A stretch of 64,000 bases of DNA from Butyriboletus loyo (GCA_038093515.1 JBBPSI010000011.1:1-64000); one strand, 5' to 3'; shown: positions 44,673 through 56,374, numbered from the stretch's first letter. Program-made: numbers and translations. Notes: generated from the sequence alone by a model not told the origin.

Positions 44673-45176
44673 ATGTCGGGCGCAGCGGCCTCAGCGGGAG
44701 CCTCCCGATTCTCTGGATTCATGAACCACCCAGCTGGTTCGTATTTCGCGATCTCCTGCTTCGTAACGGTATTGACGTCCGGCTCGGGACTCATTAAAAT
44801 TATGCCTATGCTATGTGGCTTGCGCAAATAGGTCCCAAGACCGTGTTCTTTTGGGCCCCGTTGATGAAGTGGTGTTTGGTTGCTGCGGGTTTGAAAGACT
44901 TGAACCGACCAGCGGACAAACTGAGCGTATCCCAGAACCTCGGTGTGTCTACGAACGACTTGTACGGCGATATGTATGCTCATTTGCATCCCGTTAGCTT
45001 TGGCAGCAACGGGAGTGATTTGGGTACGGTATTCACTTGTTATCATACCAGTCAACTACAGCCTCGCCGCGGTAAGTTGTGTTTGACACTCGCCGGTTCT
45101 CTGTGACCAATATTCCTAGGTCAACCTTTTCGTAGGCGCGACCGGTCTCGGCCAACTAGCCCGCATTGCCCAGTAA
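44673..45176 (+). CDS. MPC2: Mitochondrial pyruvate carrier subunit 2
   Basis: An inner-membrane subunit that dimerises with MPC1 to import pyruvate into the matrix. Four exons join MSGAAASAGASRFSGFMNHP, GPKTVFFWAPLMKWCLVAAG, LKDLNRPADKLSVSQNL, ALAATGVIWVRYSLVIIPVN and VNLFVGATGLGQLARIAQ. The NHPAGP-x-TVFFWAP and RPA-x-KLS motifs mark MPC2 rather than MPC1. Length is about 107 aa, normal. Only 125 bp separates the start from the PPT1 stop on the same strand. It converges with the Apq12 gene. Confidence 0.95.
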
Positions 45177-45368
45177 GGAATCTCTCTGATATCACACGAA
45201 AGTATTTTCATTCTTTTATAAGCTATCGCTCCACGCACCCCCAAGCTGTAGAGGGAACAAAAGCTTGACGAAATCAAGATATTACACTTGATACATGTAC
45301 AGGCTTGCTTTCCCTTTCCTTTGAAAATCCTAACCATCATTATCGTAATGCTAAGCAACACACGGGAG

Positions 45369-46064
45369 TTATCTACGTGACGACCGATCGCCTTTCTGTT
45401 TAGTAGAACGATGCCCCTCCTCCCCACTGTGCGGATCACTTTGGGTAAACACACCTTTGGCTGCGGCCCACCATCCGCCTTCCGTTAGGATACGATTTGC
45501 CGTTTTCACGATGTCAGACATGATTCGCTGAGCGTCGTTGTCCCGAGTTGGAGTTGGGTTGTCCTCGCGATACTGCCATCGATTCTCAAAGGATTCCCAT
45601 GGTTTCGTGCGACGCTTCGAGGTGCGAGCCGTTGTTTCTGGGGAATGTGCACCGCCATTCAGTACGCTAAGAAGAACGGCGCCTAGGCTCGACACAACAT
45701 CTCTCCCTCCATTTACATCATGGTTTCCCATGTACCAGCCTGCACCTGCTGCTAGAACAGCGAATATCATCCCCCATTTGATAAACCAGAACGCGGTCCT
45801 GAATATCCAGCTTGTTGTTCTGTACAAGCTAACCAGTGCGAGATACGCCGCTAGGAAACTGATGAGGGGTGGTATAATGGTTTGTGCGCCCCACTCCCAA
45901 GGTTTGGATGCGAGGAGGGAAGAGAGGAGGGATATGAATGCGGTGAGGAGGGTCAGGGAGTGTGAGAGGAATGAAGTGATAAACGAGTAAAGCTCTGGTG
46001 GGAGATGTTCGTCCAAATAGTCGAGAAGGGGACCCAGGACAGCTGGCAGCGGTATGTCTGACAT
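45369..46064 (-). CDS. Apq12-family nuclear envelope/ER membrane protein
   Basis: A single exon of 231 codons starting MSDIPLPAVLGPLLDYLDEH. The N-terminal half has closely spaced hydrophobic helices (FLSHSLTLLTAFISLLSSLL, IIPPLISFLAAYLALVSLYR, WFIKWGMIFAVLAAGAGWYM). The W-G-A-Q-T-I-I-P-P-L layout followed by SLYRTT and WFIKWG is typical of the Apq12 family, which supports nuclear pore assembly and membrane fluidity at the nuclear envelope. The C-terminal third is charged and disordered (SKRRTKPWESFENRW, ending SSRR). A conserved-looking RIMSDIVKTANRILTEGGWW amphipathic segment is present. Family call is fairly secure. Confidence 0.8.
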   Translation of the reverse strand: MSDIPLPAVLGPLLDYLDEHLPPELYSFITSFLSHSLTLLTAFISLLSSLLASKPWEWGAQTIIPPLISFLAAYLALVSLYRTTSWIFRTAFWFIKWGMIFAVLAAGAGWYMGNHDVNGGRDVVSSLGAVLLSVLNGGAHSPETTARTSKRRTKPWESFENRWQYREDNPTPTRDNDAQRIMSDIVKTANRILTEGGWWAAAKGVFTQSDPHSGEEGHRSTKQKGDRSSRR

Positions 46065-46426
46065 GGCTGGTCAAGTTGGCAATGAATGCCACGACGACAG
46101 CAGCCAACGTGACACCACAAATACCCCCGGTCACAGTAGCAGTGTGATGGATATTCCTTGTCACAGATACCAAATTTTCACCGCGGAGCCAAGTAGCCAA
46201 TCGGAATATTCCGGCATACCCTGAGGTTTAGTGGCGCCGACGCCTCGGCACAGGAACTTTCGAATTCCGTCATGCTTCAAACTCCGCGGAAGAGGACAAA
46301 TACTAGCAAACTGGAACATCTATAAGTTAGAGCGGTAAATTGGCTTGCTCTCCTTTCTCAAGAACCACTCGTCTGTTAGTGTGCGTCTCTCTGCTCTGTA
46401 AAGTTCCCTCCCCTCTCGTTATCAGA
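46065..46426. promoter_or_regulatory. Divergent promoter region, Apq12 / small Cys-containing protein
   Basis: 362 bp between divergent start codons. A CT-rich stretch near 46385-46420 precedes the plus-strand ATG. Nothing else recognised. Confidence 0.4.
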
Positions 46427-47078
46427 CATGGCTATGAAACGCAAGCTTGACTTGGACTCTTCTGAGGATTTCCCCCAGGTTGGTCTACCTTCACACCTCC
46501 TGTATCTCACATATTTACCATCTATCAGACCGCCAAACAGCTGAAATTGGTTCCGTTCCCCGGCTACGAGCCTGACCATGACGTTGCTATGTCTGATTCT
46601 TCCTCTTCTGACTCGGAGCGATTTTTCCCTGAGAATCACCACACTCGTCTCGTATCCACCGCTAGCACATCAAGCAGTTTATTTGGCTTGACGGAAGCGG
46701 TTGATTACAATTCTCGTAAGTGCTTCTGCTTCCTTCCAGCTCCTTGTTTGATGTGCAATTTCATCGGGTTATCAGCTCTTTATCCCAGCTACAGTATGCA
46801 TCAGCCTACTCTCGACCCTTCCGAGTCTCCCAAGGTCGTTGGTCTGATGCAACCCGTCAGCGCCCTTTCGCATCACGGGTAAGCGAACTGAACAGCTTCA
46901 CTACCGTTGTGATTTGACAGCATCCTGGCTTGTTCGTTCATGCTTTGATTTCGTCAGCTCTCAGTGCTCTCAAATTCCCAAGCTTCGTGTTGCATGCTCT
47001 CCCGGCGCCGACGGTTCAAGAACGATGTGGAGCTTCTGCGAACAATGCGGTGCGATATCCATGGTCGATACAGACTAA
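46427..47078 (+). CDS. Small conserved hypothetical protein with C-terminal Cys motif
   Basis: Four exons starting MAMKRKLDLDSSEDFPQ, then TAKQLKLVPFPGYEPDHDVA with a Ser/Asp-rich stretch (MSDSSSSDSERFF), LFGLTEAVDYNS, ALYPSYSMHQPTLDPSESPK and a last exon SQCSQIPKLRVACSPGADGS, TMWSFCEQCGAISMVDTD. The stop at 47078 gives about 150 aa. The basic KRK start could be a nuclear signal. The tail has a C-x(9)-C-x(13)-C-x2-C layout that could bind one metal ion. Similar small proteins seem common in Agaricomycetes as far as I remember; no function is known. The compact splice pattern and intact frame make it a real gene. Confidence 0.7.
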
Positions 47079-47522
47079 ATTGCGAGAAAGCCTGCTCACC
47101 CGGCTTTCGCCACCTTTTTTCTTATCTTTCTTTATTTTGCTGATGGTGTCACTCATGGTTTCCTCTTGGACACTCTACACCCGAAAACTCGAAAGCGCCT
47201 GTCGATGCAACTATCCGGCTTCCTCCCCTACCATATCTTATTCCGATCTCTTACTCTGTCTTCCATCACCATCCCTGCACTCTTCGACTCGACGCGCCCT
47301 ACAACCCTTGCAAATGTCAATCGCGTCTCTGCTTCCTATCTATTACTGCTGCGCCGCTGCCTCCGACATGCTGTCTCGTATATAGTTGCTTTGATGTAAC
47401 ATATGCCATGCTTGAGCAATCGTGCTTTCTGATTCCTAGCTGGTGTGATGTCCCTAAGTGACCGTGAGATCTGGCTACGTTTCACAGCCACATGCAGACC
47501 AACATCCGCCTCAAACCTCCCC
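47079..47522. other. Intergenic region
   Basis: 444 bp after the small hypothetical gene and before the WD40 gene on the same strand. Pyrimidine-rich near 47100-47280. An apparent frame to 47385 overlaps the preceding gene's last exon in another register and is not supported. Confidence 0.4.
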
Positions 47523-48945
47523 ATGACCCAGACGACACTGCTTCAATACGAAGCACCTTGTAAGTTAACCTACGATCGCGTGTTGACAACAGTCTGACAC
47601 CAGCGAGGGCCCGTCCATGCCATTGATTGGTGCAAGTCCACAGCCCCGGGCCACCAGTCTCGTCCTCGTTCCGCATTTCGTCTCGCCATCGCCTCCTTCA
47701 CAGAGGATTATCGCAATCGGATCGCAATCGTCGGGCTTCAGGACGAGCGAGTTCTTGTGGAGGACGACTACACTGACTACCCTGACTTTGTTACCCTCGT
47801 CGAGGCAAATCACGGATACCCCGCTACGAGCTTGCAATGGCAACCCGCCAGCGCAGGAGGTTTCCCTTGGTCAGGAAAGGCGCCATCTGCCGAGTTACTC
47901 GCCACCACCGGTGATGCATTGAGAGTTTGGGAATACTTTGGAGACGCACCACCCGCGTCATCCGCATATGTAGGGAGGCAGCCCAGTGGTGGTGGGCATC
48001 GTTTGACTCTGAAAACCGCCTTATCTGGGGTAGGCCCGCGCTTTCCAAGTTCATAAATTGTATACTGATCCTTCTGTAGCAATCAAAGGTACAAAGCCAG
48101 AATACGGGCGCACCCCTGACAAGTTTTTCTTGGAACGAAAAGGCACCTAGCCTTGTCGTGACATCGTCTATTGATACGACGTGTACGGTTTGGAATATCG
48201 ACACCGCAACAGCCATCACGCAGCTCATCGCACACGACCGGGAAGTGTATGATGTTGCCTGGCTTCCGGGATCCACGGATATATTTGTCTCCGTTGGTGC
48301 TGACGGGAGTCTTCGTGCTTTCGACTTGCGGAGTCTAGAGCATTCTACCATCCTTTATGAGACACCTATGCCCAAGGGTGCTCCCACCCTGACATCCTCC
48401 ACTCGCCTCCCAACATCCCCATTGCTGCGCATCGCATTTAATCCTGCTGACTCAAATTATATGTCTACCTTCCACATGGATGGGACAGACGTGCAGATCT
48501 TGGATATGCGAAGTCCAGGACAGCCTGTTTTTGAGCTGAGAGGACACCGCAGCCAAGTAAATTCGATGGGGTGGAGTGCCATGGATCGGCCCCTACTTGC
48601 CACCGCAAGTAAATGTACCCTGATATCGAGTATGGGAACAACTCAACTAACACATTTACATTTACAGGCGATGATTGCCAGGTGTTGCTGTGGGACCTTG
48701 CAGGTTACACGCAGACAGCGACTTCACCCCGCACGGCAAATTCGCGACTGAACTCCCCTCGACCAGATGTGAAGAAGAGAATTGTCACTGACCCAGTCAT
48801 GGCGTATTCTGCGAGTAGTGAGGTGACGAACCTTGCGTGGTCGCCGCAAATCCCTGGTATGACGATGAACACCGGTCACTCGACGGCTCCCGGTGAATGG
48901 CTTGCAATTGCCAGCGGTAAGTCGATCAAAGCATTGAAGGTGTGA
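47523..48945 (+). CDS. DCAF7/WDR68 (AN11/TTG1-type) WD40 protein
   Basis: A WD40 scaffold that in other eukaryotes binds DYRK/HIPK kinases and DDB1-Cul4 ligase. ATG 47523 opens MTQTTLLQYEAPW, and an intron joins PVHAIDWCKSTAPGHQSRPR, then RLAIASFTEDYRNRIAIVGL, FPWSGKAPSAELLATTGDAL, RVWEYF, APLTSFSWNEKAPSLVVTSS, DTTCTVWNIDTATAITQLIA, HDREVYDVAWLPGSTDIFVS, SVGADGSLRAFDLRSLEHST, LLRIAFNPADSNYMSTFHMD, LRGHRSQVNSMGWSAMDRPL and DDCQVLLWDLAGY. The order of AIASF, HDKEVYD-type and FDLRxLEHST blocks is diagnostic of this family. It ends GKSIKALKV at 48945. Three short introns. Confidence 0.93.
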
Positions 48946-49517
48946 TCAAGAGAACGGGGTGCCATGATTATTCGACTCCAAATTTACATCAACTAGATAG
49001 CTGCTGATCGCGCGTGTACAACGTGTAGAGGTAGGTTACTTGGCGGTTGGTATCTGCTAGCGATGTAACATCGACAGTTTTCTTGTTCCACACATGCCTT
49101 CCCGTCATCGCGCACGACATCTGTCCACGTATCCATCACTCGAACTCCAAACTTGTAACCGATCGCAACGCCGTGATAGTACAGCAACCCGATAGTATAC
49201 CCGACGCATTCTTACTGCTGGCCCTGCGACCTTCCCGGGAGAGCACGGATAAGGCTTGGGAATAAGTAACCCGGGGGTCAACTGGTCGCCGAGGTCCTAA
49301 CCAGAAGTACTCGATGAGGAATGAAACACGAACTCGGTGGATTGATAGTGTGTGCTTATCGAACAATCACTGTTAATGAATTCAGCGGATTACAGCGTCA
49401 CACGATTCTGATAGCGAGCCACACGTGTGCTTAAATACGACGCCGCATCATGCGGTCGCCGGTCTTATTACGGCTTTATATCTGGCCCCCTTCCCTTCTC
49501 TCTCGCTGAGCAGAACG
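48946..49517. promoter_or_regulatory. Intergenic region upstream of nucleoside transporter
   Basis: 572 bp between two plus-strand genes, holding the WD40 3' UTR and the transporter promoter. No repeat, RNA gene or coding exon stands out. Confidence 0.4.
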
Positions 49518-51883
49518 ATGACCGACACTCATCCAGCTGCGGATAATGGCCACCAAGCGGTCCAGAGGAAACTCTCGACACCAAGTTCATCAAATGCCAA
49601 AGAAGTAGTAGACGTCGAACGCGCCAGTGCAACCATCAAGAACAACAAGGAAGAGGAAGCCCAAGAAAGAGGGTTCAACAAGAAGCTGCGGGTGGTCCTT
49701 CTTATTGGCCTCGCTGCGTTAATCCTTGGTTGGTGGATTTCTTCCACGGTATTGAAAGCGACGCGCGGTAGATGGCAAGTGTACTATTCCCCGGACGTTC
49801 CGTGCGTGCTCAAAAGTCCTGTAGGGTTGTACAGACAATTTTCGCTTGGTTCTTTTTAACGTAAGCACAGACCTTTTCGGGTTTCAAGCGTCTATTGAGC
49901 TTCATTTCCAGCGTCATCGCGTTTCGGTTTATCCCAAACTCAGTGGTCACACGCCCAGTAGCCGCTGTATGGATCCCTTTTGTCCAGGAGCCTTGGTACC
50001 GTCTACCCCGCTATCTGAGATTGACCGTCGGTTGGCTGTGCCTCCTTGCCATTGTTTTCGGATCCGCTTTTGGCATACCGCTCGCTGCAGTGCGTAGAAT
50101 TATTCAATGAATCTTATCAGTGTTGATCTATGACACAGGGTGATGACTATGGTCATAGAGCCATCTCTGTGTTGGGTTTGTTCATTTTCCAGTGCGGCTT
50201 CTACCTCTCCTCCACCAACCGCTCTGCCATATGCTGGTACGTACTGTGGTTTTTACTTGTCTGGTCATCTGAAAGTGTAAAGGCCCACTGTCATTGTCGG
50301 GCTGTTCATTCAGCAGACCACTGCCCTTTTTGTGCTCAAGACGAGTGCTGGCTTCTCACTGTTCCACTACATTGCGAGTCTGGCGTACGACTTCCTAACG
50401 CAGGCTTACGTTGGTGCACAATTCTTCTTCGATGCCCAAACCATCGCCAAAAACTGGTTCTTCGTCAATACTGTTAGTTGATAACGTCTCCATGCCTTTC
50501 TGCATTCCTAATCGATCACAGCTTGCAGCCCTTGTATTCTTCATTGCAACTGTGCAGATGCTTTACTATGTGAGTCTTTCTGGTTCTCCGTTGCTCCTGA
50601 TGTTTATTGATGTGTACAGCTCGGAGTAATGCAATGGATGCTTAAAGGATTGTAAGTACGATCTTCTGTCCACCAGATCTATTCACCTGGTCAAACAAGC
50701 GCGTGGTTCTTCTTCAAACTGATGAACGTTTCTGGTGCCGAGGCTGTCGTCGCCTCTGCCTCGCCATGGGTTGGCCAAGGAGAGTCAGCTTGTTTGGTCA
50801 AGCCGTATGTAGACGTTATGACACCATCTGAAATTCACCTCGTCATGACATCCGGTGAGTGTCAGTTGCCCAATGGAGGTTGTCATTGACAAAGGCTGCT
50901 TAGGGTTTTCGACCATCTCCGGCGCGGTCCTCAGTGCATACATTTCACTTGGTGTTCCTCCCCAGAATCTTGTGACATCTTCTGTCATGAGTATCCCTGC
51001 CTCCATAGCTATCAGCAAACTACGTGTCCCGGAAGTGGATGTACCTGTAACCCGCGGACGTATTGTCATCGATCGTGGAGAAGACAAACCCGAGGATACT
51101 CCTGTGAACGCACTCCACGCGTTTTCCAAGGGTGGCTTGTTCGGGCTGAGCGTCGCTGGGCAAATTTTGTGTGATCTTTCCTTCAGATGAGCATTCCACG
51201 TGCTGATGTGATTTATACAGGACAAACGTGCTCATCATTTTGTCCCTTATCGCAACTATCAATGCCATTTTGACTTGGGTTGGCCGCGGATTCGGAATTC
51301 AGCACCTCACTCTGCAACTCATTTTGGGATACATCGGATACCCTATCGTGTTCTTCCTCGGTCCGTAACGGGTCCACATAGCTAACCTTTTTCATGAATT
51401 TCCTGATTAGGTGTACCGTCCGCCGAGATCCTACGTGTATCTCAGCTGCTTGCCACGAAATTGATTGAAAACGAGTTTGCGGCTTATCTCGGTGCGTAAT
51501 TGGTTAATTGAGGGAGTCATATACTTGATGAACTCGGTCCAGAACTTCAAGCTATCCAGGCTAGCTCCAATCCTCTCTCCCTGCGCGCATACACGATTGC
51601 TTCGTACTCGCTTTGTGGTTTTGCAAACCTTGGCTCACTGGGCATCCAGATTGGTGTGCTTAGCGCCATCGCACCGCTGCAGGGAAAAACCATTGCGTCG
51701 TTGGCTAGTTCAGCTATGATGTGCGGATTTATTTCGTGAGCCTATTTACTTTCTGGAACACGTTCCTGTCTCACATTCACGCCCTCAGGACTCTGCAAAC
51801 TGCTAGCATCGCGTATGTGCCCCTATCTCAGATGGCTGCCACAATATTTACTGATTGTTCTTCACAGGGGAATGCTGATCTAA
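49518..51883 (+). CDS. Concentrative nucleoside transporter (CNT/SLC28 family)
   Basis: A plasma-membrane proton- or sodium-coupled nucleoside symporter. ATG 49518 ([13 protein letters not shown]) gives a cytosolic acidic/charged tail, then the first helix [20 protein letters not shown]. Later exons give [60 protein letters not shown], the CNT signature [60 protein letters not shown] and [15 protein letters not shown], then [20 protein letters not shown]. It ends IAGMLI at 51883 after a final intron. The G-x-E-S-x2-L and SYxLCGFAN blocks are the nucleoside and cation-binding regions. More than ten short introns. It pairs logically with the nucleoside hydrolase at the left edge. Confidence 0.92.
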
Positions 51884-52356
51884 TATACCAATGAATTGAT
51901 ATCTCACTCAACAGCCCTATGAAAACCTGATCGTGTTTTATTCTTTATCGGTTGAACTCGTGTTTCCAATATGTGGATGCAATAAGAAGGCATTCAAACG
52001 TATGCCACTTTGCGGTACCCGAAAGCTCACTTCTGCCTCCAAGCAGAGTGCGCGTGTCCGAGTATGCTCCGCAACTATCCATGTGGTCTCAGCCATATTC
52101 TGAAGTCGCTCGAAAGTCAGATTCATAATATTCTACAGGTGATGATCAGTGGCTTATCTCGAACGGCGCCCACAGTATCTGCATATCCAGTGAGTATGGC
52201 TATGGCTATGTCTAACTGGCCAGGAATAGACTCGCTGTCAGCCGCAATCCTGGCTCCCTTGGCTGACCGGAAGGACTGGTCATTGTCAGCCGCCAGCGTA
52301 TTTATGACATTCCGAGCGAGTTATATCGCCCATAAACGACCTGACCCAGTACAGCT
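51884..52356. other. Intergenic region
   Basis: 473 bp between two plus-strand genes. A frame across 52010-52525 overlaps the next gene in another register and has no family motif. No RNA gene or repeat seen. Confidence 0.4.
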
Positions 52357-53757
52357 ATGGCGCCTACACCTTCACCCACCCTTGTCCATTCATCAAATTC
52401 CCCTTCCGGCAGACACCTTCACCGCTTCCGTCGTCAGGCGCTGCCTTTCTCCCATCATCACTCAACTTCGCGCAATGAACATTCCAAGCCACGCAGTCTG
52501 GACGCCGCGCTACAGCCATCAGTAATTCTCGAAGGCCCACCGCCGCCTCCAATTACTCCCACGCCATCCGAGTCAGTTGTGCTCGCACCTGGGCCATCAG
52601 CAATCCCGGCCAGGGATAATCAACCTCAGGGGTCAGGTCCATCTGGAGTTATACCCGGAAATATAGTAGCGGCGGTCGTCGTCGTCGTCCTCATCTTGGG
52701 AGGGCTCATCGGCCTGGTCATTGGAGGGGAAATGCTGCGAAGGCGAGCAAAGACCACAGAGAAAAGAGTTTCTCCACCACCCTCGAGGTGCAAGAATGCG
52801 ACCGGGTCGCCACAGCAGCGTATCAAAACGAGCCGTGAAAGGTTTCCATACGACGAGAAGACGTTGAGCCCACTCGCTCGACCGCCACCTGTTCTCAAAA
52901 GGGAACGTCAACGAAGGCTTTCTGATGTCTGGCCGATCCGCAGCTTGTCCCGGGCTCTATTTAATCGTCGATCGCGCCCAGAGCAGGTCGAACGTCGTGT
53001 CGAACATTCTCCATCGGTGCCAAGTCCACAGACGACCTGGTCTGACTTCTCCCCAGTTTCGCTCTACGTGGCTCCACCTCGCACTGTCTTGTCTCGCATA
53101 CCGGAAGAACTTGAGGAGTGTGAAAGCCAAACGGATATTGCAGCCATCCTGGGTGTCACACTCCAACGATCGCCCGAACCTGACTCTGTGGTGTCGGCCG
53201 CTCAGACGAAACAACCCAAGTCGTCGCATGACATGCACTGGGAGGGTTTCAATGGACCGGAATGGTCGGTGACAACAGAGCGACGTGGTTTACAGGATTG
53301 CCAAACCATCCACAAGGGAGGGACGAGGGAGGAGGACACCAAGTCGTTGGGAAGCTCGGCTCCGGATATGACTTCAGACGAGGACGAATCAAGTAGGTCA
53401 TCGATGGCGTCGCTGGAGAGCCTTGAAGGCGGGAATGATAGGGAGAGTCTCAGGGAAGAGGTGTTTGAATTGAGACGGGCACAAACGAGGAGCATGCAGA
53501 TGAACAAAGGAGTGTTGCTTTCTCTCAGCTTGAAAACTCTGGACGACAGCCAAAACCTCGGCTCAATGCATGGGGAACTCGACTGTGGTCCTTCACGATC
53601 ACCTTCCGCACCGGACGCGGGGGGTGGCAAGGACTATGTTGAACGGGAAATGAGTCTGGCGATGCTTGGTGGCAGCTTCAGCGCGGTCAGCCTGGACGAG
53701 TTTCCTTCACCACCTTCGATGCTTCCAATGATTCCGAGTTTTGTCTCTAGTTTCTAG
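52357..53757 (+). CDS. Single-pass membrane protein with disordered cytosolic tail
   Basis: An intronless 466-codon ORF from ATG 52357 (MAPTPSPTLVHSSNSPSGRH). The N-terminal roughly 105 residues are S/T/P-rich, including a PPPPPITPTPS stretch that could be O-mannosylated. A single hydrophobic helix (IVAAVVVVVLILGGLIGLVI) near residue 110 is followed by RRR (GGEMLRRRAK), giving an N-out, C-in topology by the positive-inside rule. The long tail carries PPPVLKRERQRRLSDVWPIR, LSRALFNRRSRPEQVERRVE and many SP/DE sites, ending MIPSFVSSF. No signal peptide is obvious, so the helix may act as a signal anchor. The layout resembles fungal mucin-like sensors or SKG6-type proteins, but no family is assigned. 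Confidence 0.7.
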   Translation: MAPTPSPTLVHSSNSPSGRHLHRFRRQALPFSHHHSTSRNEHSKPRSLDAALQPSVILEGPPPPPITPTPSESVVLAPGPSAIPARDNQPQGSGPSGVIPGNIVAAVVVVVLILGGLIGLVIGGEMLRRRAKTTEKRVSPPPSRCKNATGSPQQRIKTSRERFPYDEKTLSPLARPPPVLKRERQRRLSDVWPIRSLSRALFNRRSRPEQVERRVEHSPSVPSPQTTWSDFSPVSLYVAPPRTVLSRIPEELEECESQTDIAAILGVTLQRSPEPDSVVSAAQTKQPKSSHDMHWEGFNGPEWSVTTERRGLQDCQTIHKGGTREEDTKSLGSSAPDMTSDEDESSRSSMASLESLEGGNDRESLREEVFELRRAQTRSMQMNKGVLLSLSLKTLDDSQNLGSMHGELDCGPSRSPSAPDAGGGKDYVEREMSLAMLGGSFSAVSLDEFPSPPSMLPMIPSFVSSF

Positions 53758-54270
53758 TGTGAATGATACAATTGGATTCTGTGTCATGGCGATGGCGATT
53801 TGCAAGCAGTTTGATAAGACGCAATGGTGGTACCGTGTAGTTGGAAGTCCCAGTCCTCCGCCCGAGAACCTGTTCGAATTGTGCGTTCAGTGTCTCGACA
53901 TTGCTTCCAGTTCGGTCAGAGCAAATCGGCCTCGAAGTAGCCAGGTCACCAACCTAGGCAGCTACAAAGGGAGATCATGAAAGAGCACCCATAAGTGGGC
54001 AAGGAGGTCTCGAAACCCATTTGGGGCGATATTTCTGAGGTTGAGGTTGGCAGAGCAGCGCTACGGAAGTACTTTTACGAGCTCAACGCTCACGTTCAAG
54101 ATCTGATTCGTATTTTGATGTCTCACCTGTCGAAGCCATTATCGAACGTTCACTTGATCAATGACCTTTATTTACCGTTTCTGACAGCGGAAAACTGACT
54201 CAAACAATACAATTGTTCACAGCTCTTTGGAAATGTTCGGCTTTCCTACTCAATCCCAATTCTCATCCTG
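53758..54270. other. Intergenic region with an unassigned short frame
   Basis: 513 bp upstream of the P450. One frame at 53995-54198 reads protein-like (GDISEVEVGRAALRKYFYEL) but starts with GTG, has no partner exon and no recognised domain, so I do not call it a gene. Confidence 0.35.
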
Positions 54271-56374
54271 ATGTCAACGAATTTACCAACAACATTTGGC
54301 CCTAGTCTCATATGTGCCGCGTTGGCCCTTGCTTTCGGTTTTGCTGTGTATCATGCCACTGTCTCCACGGTCCCTCAACGCAACCCGCTCCGGAAACTGG
54401 CCGGACCACCTGTACGAGCTTTCTTCGAGAACCACATGGCTTTTGTACTCGAGTGTGTACTTGCATTCCAGTGTCTTTTATCCTGCATTCATCATCGTTC
54501 CGTAGTCCGTCTAGGTCCCCCAAGACCCATGACCAGTATGTCAAGGCCTACGGTAGGAACATACGTATCAGAGGAATTGGCCCTGTAGGTGTGTTTGAGG
54601 CCGCCTTTGTAACCCAACTCACTGCACTACATCACAGTGGGAAGACCGTCTCCTCCCCCTTGATCCTGTTTCTGTGTACCATGTGCTCAAGAATAGTACC
54701 ATCTACGAGAAACCTTGGCAGTCACGCCGATTGATCGCGAATCTCATTGGCTACGGTATGCTTGCTGCGGAAGGTCATGTTCACAAGCGTCAACGGCGGG
54801 TTGCTACGCCCGCGCTTTCCATTCAAAACTTGAGAGCACTCGTGCCACTCGTGTTTCACAAGGGAGATGAGCTCCGAGATAAATGGTCCGAACTTCTGGA
54901 CAAACCTCCTACCAGCGAGGAGGGCATTGAGGTTGATGTGTGTCATTGGATCAGTCGGGCTACATTTGACGTGATCGGCCTGGCGGGTGAGATCTTCCTC
55001 GGTTGGCGCGTACAAGAAAGTAACGGGTCAGCAGGTTTTGATTATCATTTCAACGCTATCCAAAACGAATCGGACGAGCTCTTTTCTGCTTACAAGGAGA
55101 TGTTCGAATTTGCTCAGAGCAATGGGGTTCGAACGATACTTGGAGTATATTTCCCCATTCTCGACGTACTGTTTGTGAGTAGGCGCGGTGGCCGTTTCAG
55201 AGTATTTCGTGACATAACTTTCGCAAAGCCGGACGAACGGGTCAAGACCGTCAGACGTTCTCATACTGTCATTAACAGGGTCGCTGGAAAGCTCATTCAG
55301 TCGAAGAAAGCCAGAATTATGGAATGCGAAAAGAGTGGCATTGGGTACACTGAGAAGGATCTACTTAGTCTCTTGTGTGGGTGATTGGCAAGTTCTTCAC
55401 TGAAAAGCTCAATCTGACAATACTTACTAGTAAAATCAAACTTGGCAACAGACTTACCTCCTGATCAGCGGATTTCGGATGAAGACATCCTTCACAACAT
55501 CAATACGTTCATGTTTGCAGGTTCTGATACCACATCCCTTGCTCTCACGTGGACTTTGGTTCTGCTGGCAAGACATCCCGAGATTCAGACTCGCCTTCGT
55601 GCTGAGCTGCTCAACATTGTGCCATCAACGCCACTGTCTCGCTTGTCAACTGAGGAAATCGAATCCTTGCATACCGTACTATCCAACCATCACTACCTGA
55701 ATAACGTAGCTCGCGAGTCGTTGCGGCTCGTACCACCAATACATTCGTCTTTGCGCGTTGCCACTCAAGATGACGAGCTACCGACATCTTACCCTGTACA
55801 TCTCCGCGACGGAAGCATATCGGATCAGAGGTCCATCCATATACGAAAAGGGGAATTCGTGCATGTGCCCATAGAGGCTTTCAACCTGGACAAGGAGATT
55901 TGGGGCGAGAATGCATGGGAATTTGAGTGAGTATTTGGTCGAGAGCATTGAAAACACGCTCACGATCGACTCTCGGTTGTCAGCCCTGAGCGCTGGGATC
56001 ATCTACCTGAGGCTGTCGAGGCGCTTCCAGGACTCTATTCCAACCTTCTCACCTTCTCGGCCGGTCCTCGGGTGTGTCTCTCTTTCCACTGACGTCCATG
56101 CCTGGTGACCCACGGCCTTTTTTTTTAGTCGTGCATCGGGATGCGCTTTTCGATGATCGAGATAAAGACATTTCTGTACATTCTTTTGACCAACTTTAGT
56201 TTTACCGAGACGAAGAAAATTCGCAAAGTCAACGTGTAAGCAGTCACGCTTTCTTTCGCGCCCCCACGGAACAGCTCATTACATATCCTCAGTGTACTCA
56301 CGCGTCCCTACATCGCTGGTCAATTCAAGAAAGGCAGTCAATGCCCGCTGTTGGTGAAAAAGGTTGGAAGTTAG
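54271..56374 (+). CDS. Cytochrome P450 monooxygenase
   Basis: A microsomal haem-thiolate monooxygenase. ATG 54271 opens an N-terminal anchor (LICAALALAFGFAVYHATVS) followed by RNPLRKLAGPP. Later exons give YVKAYGRNIRIRG, GMLAAEGHVHKRQRRVATPA (C-helix HKRQR), EDILHNINTFMFAGSDTTSL (I-helix AGxDTT), ARESLRLVPPIHSSLRVATQ (ExxR) and a P-E-R-W segment (PERWDHLPEAVEALPG). The haem-binding loop is split by an intron: FSAGPR joins SCIGMRFSMIEIK, with Cys as axial ligand. It ends LLVKKVGS at 56374. About eight introns. The set resembles basidiomycete P450s of the CYP5150/CYP505-independent type; the exact family and substrate are not predictable. Confidence 0.92.
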
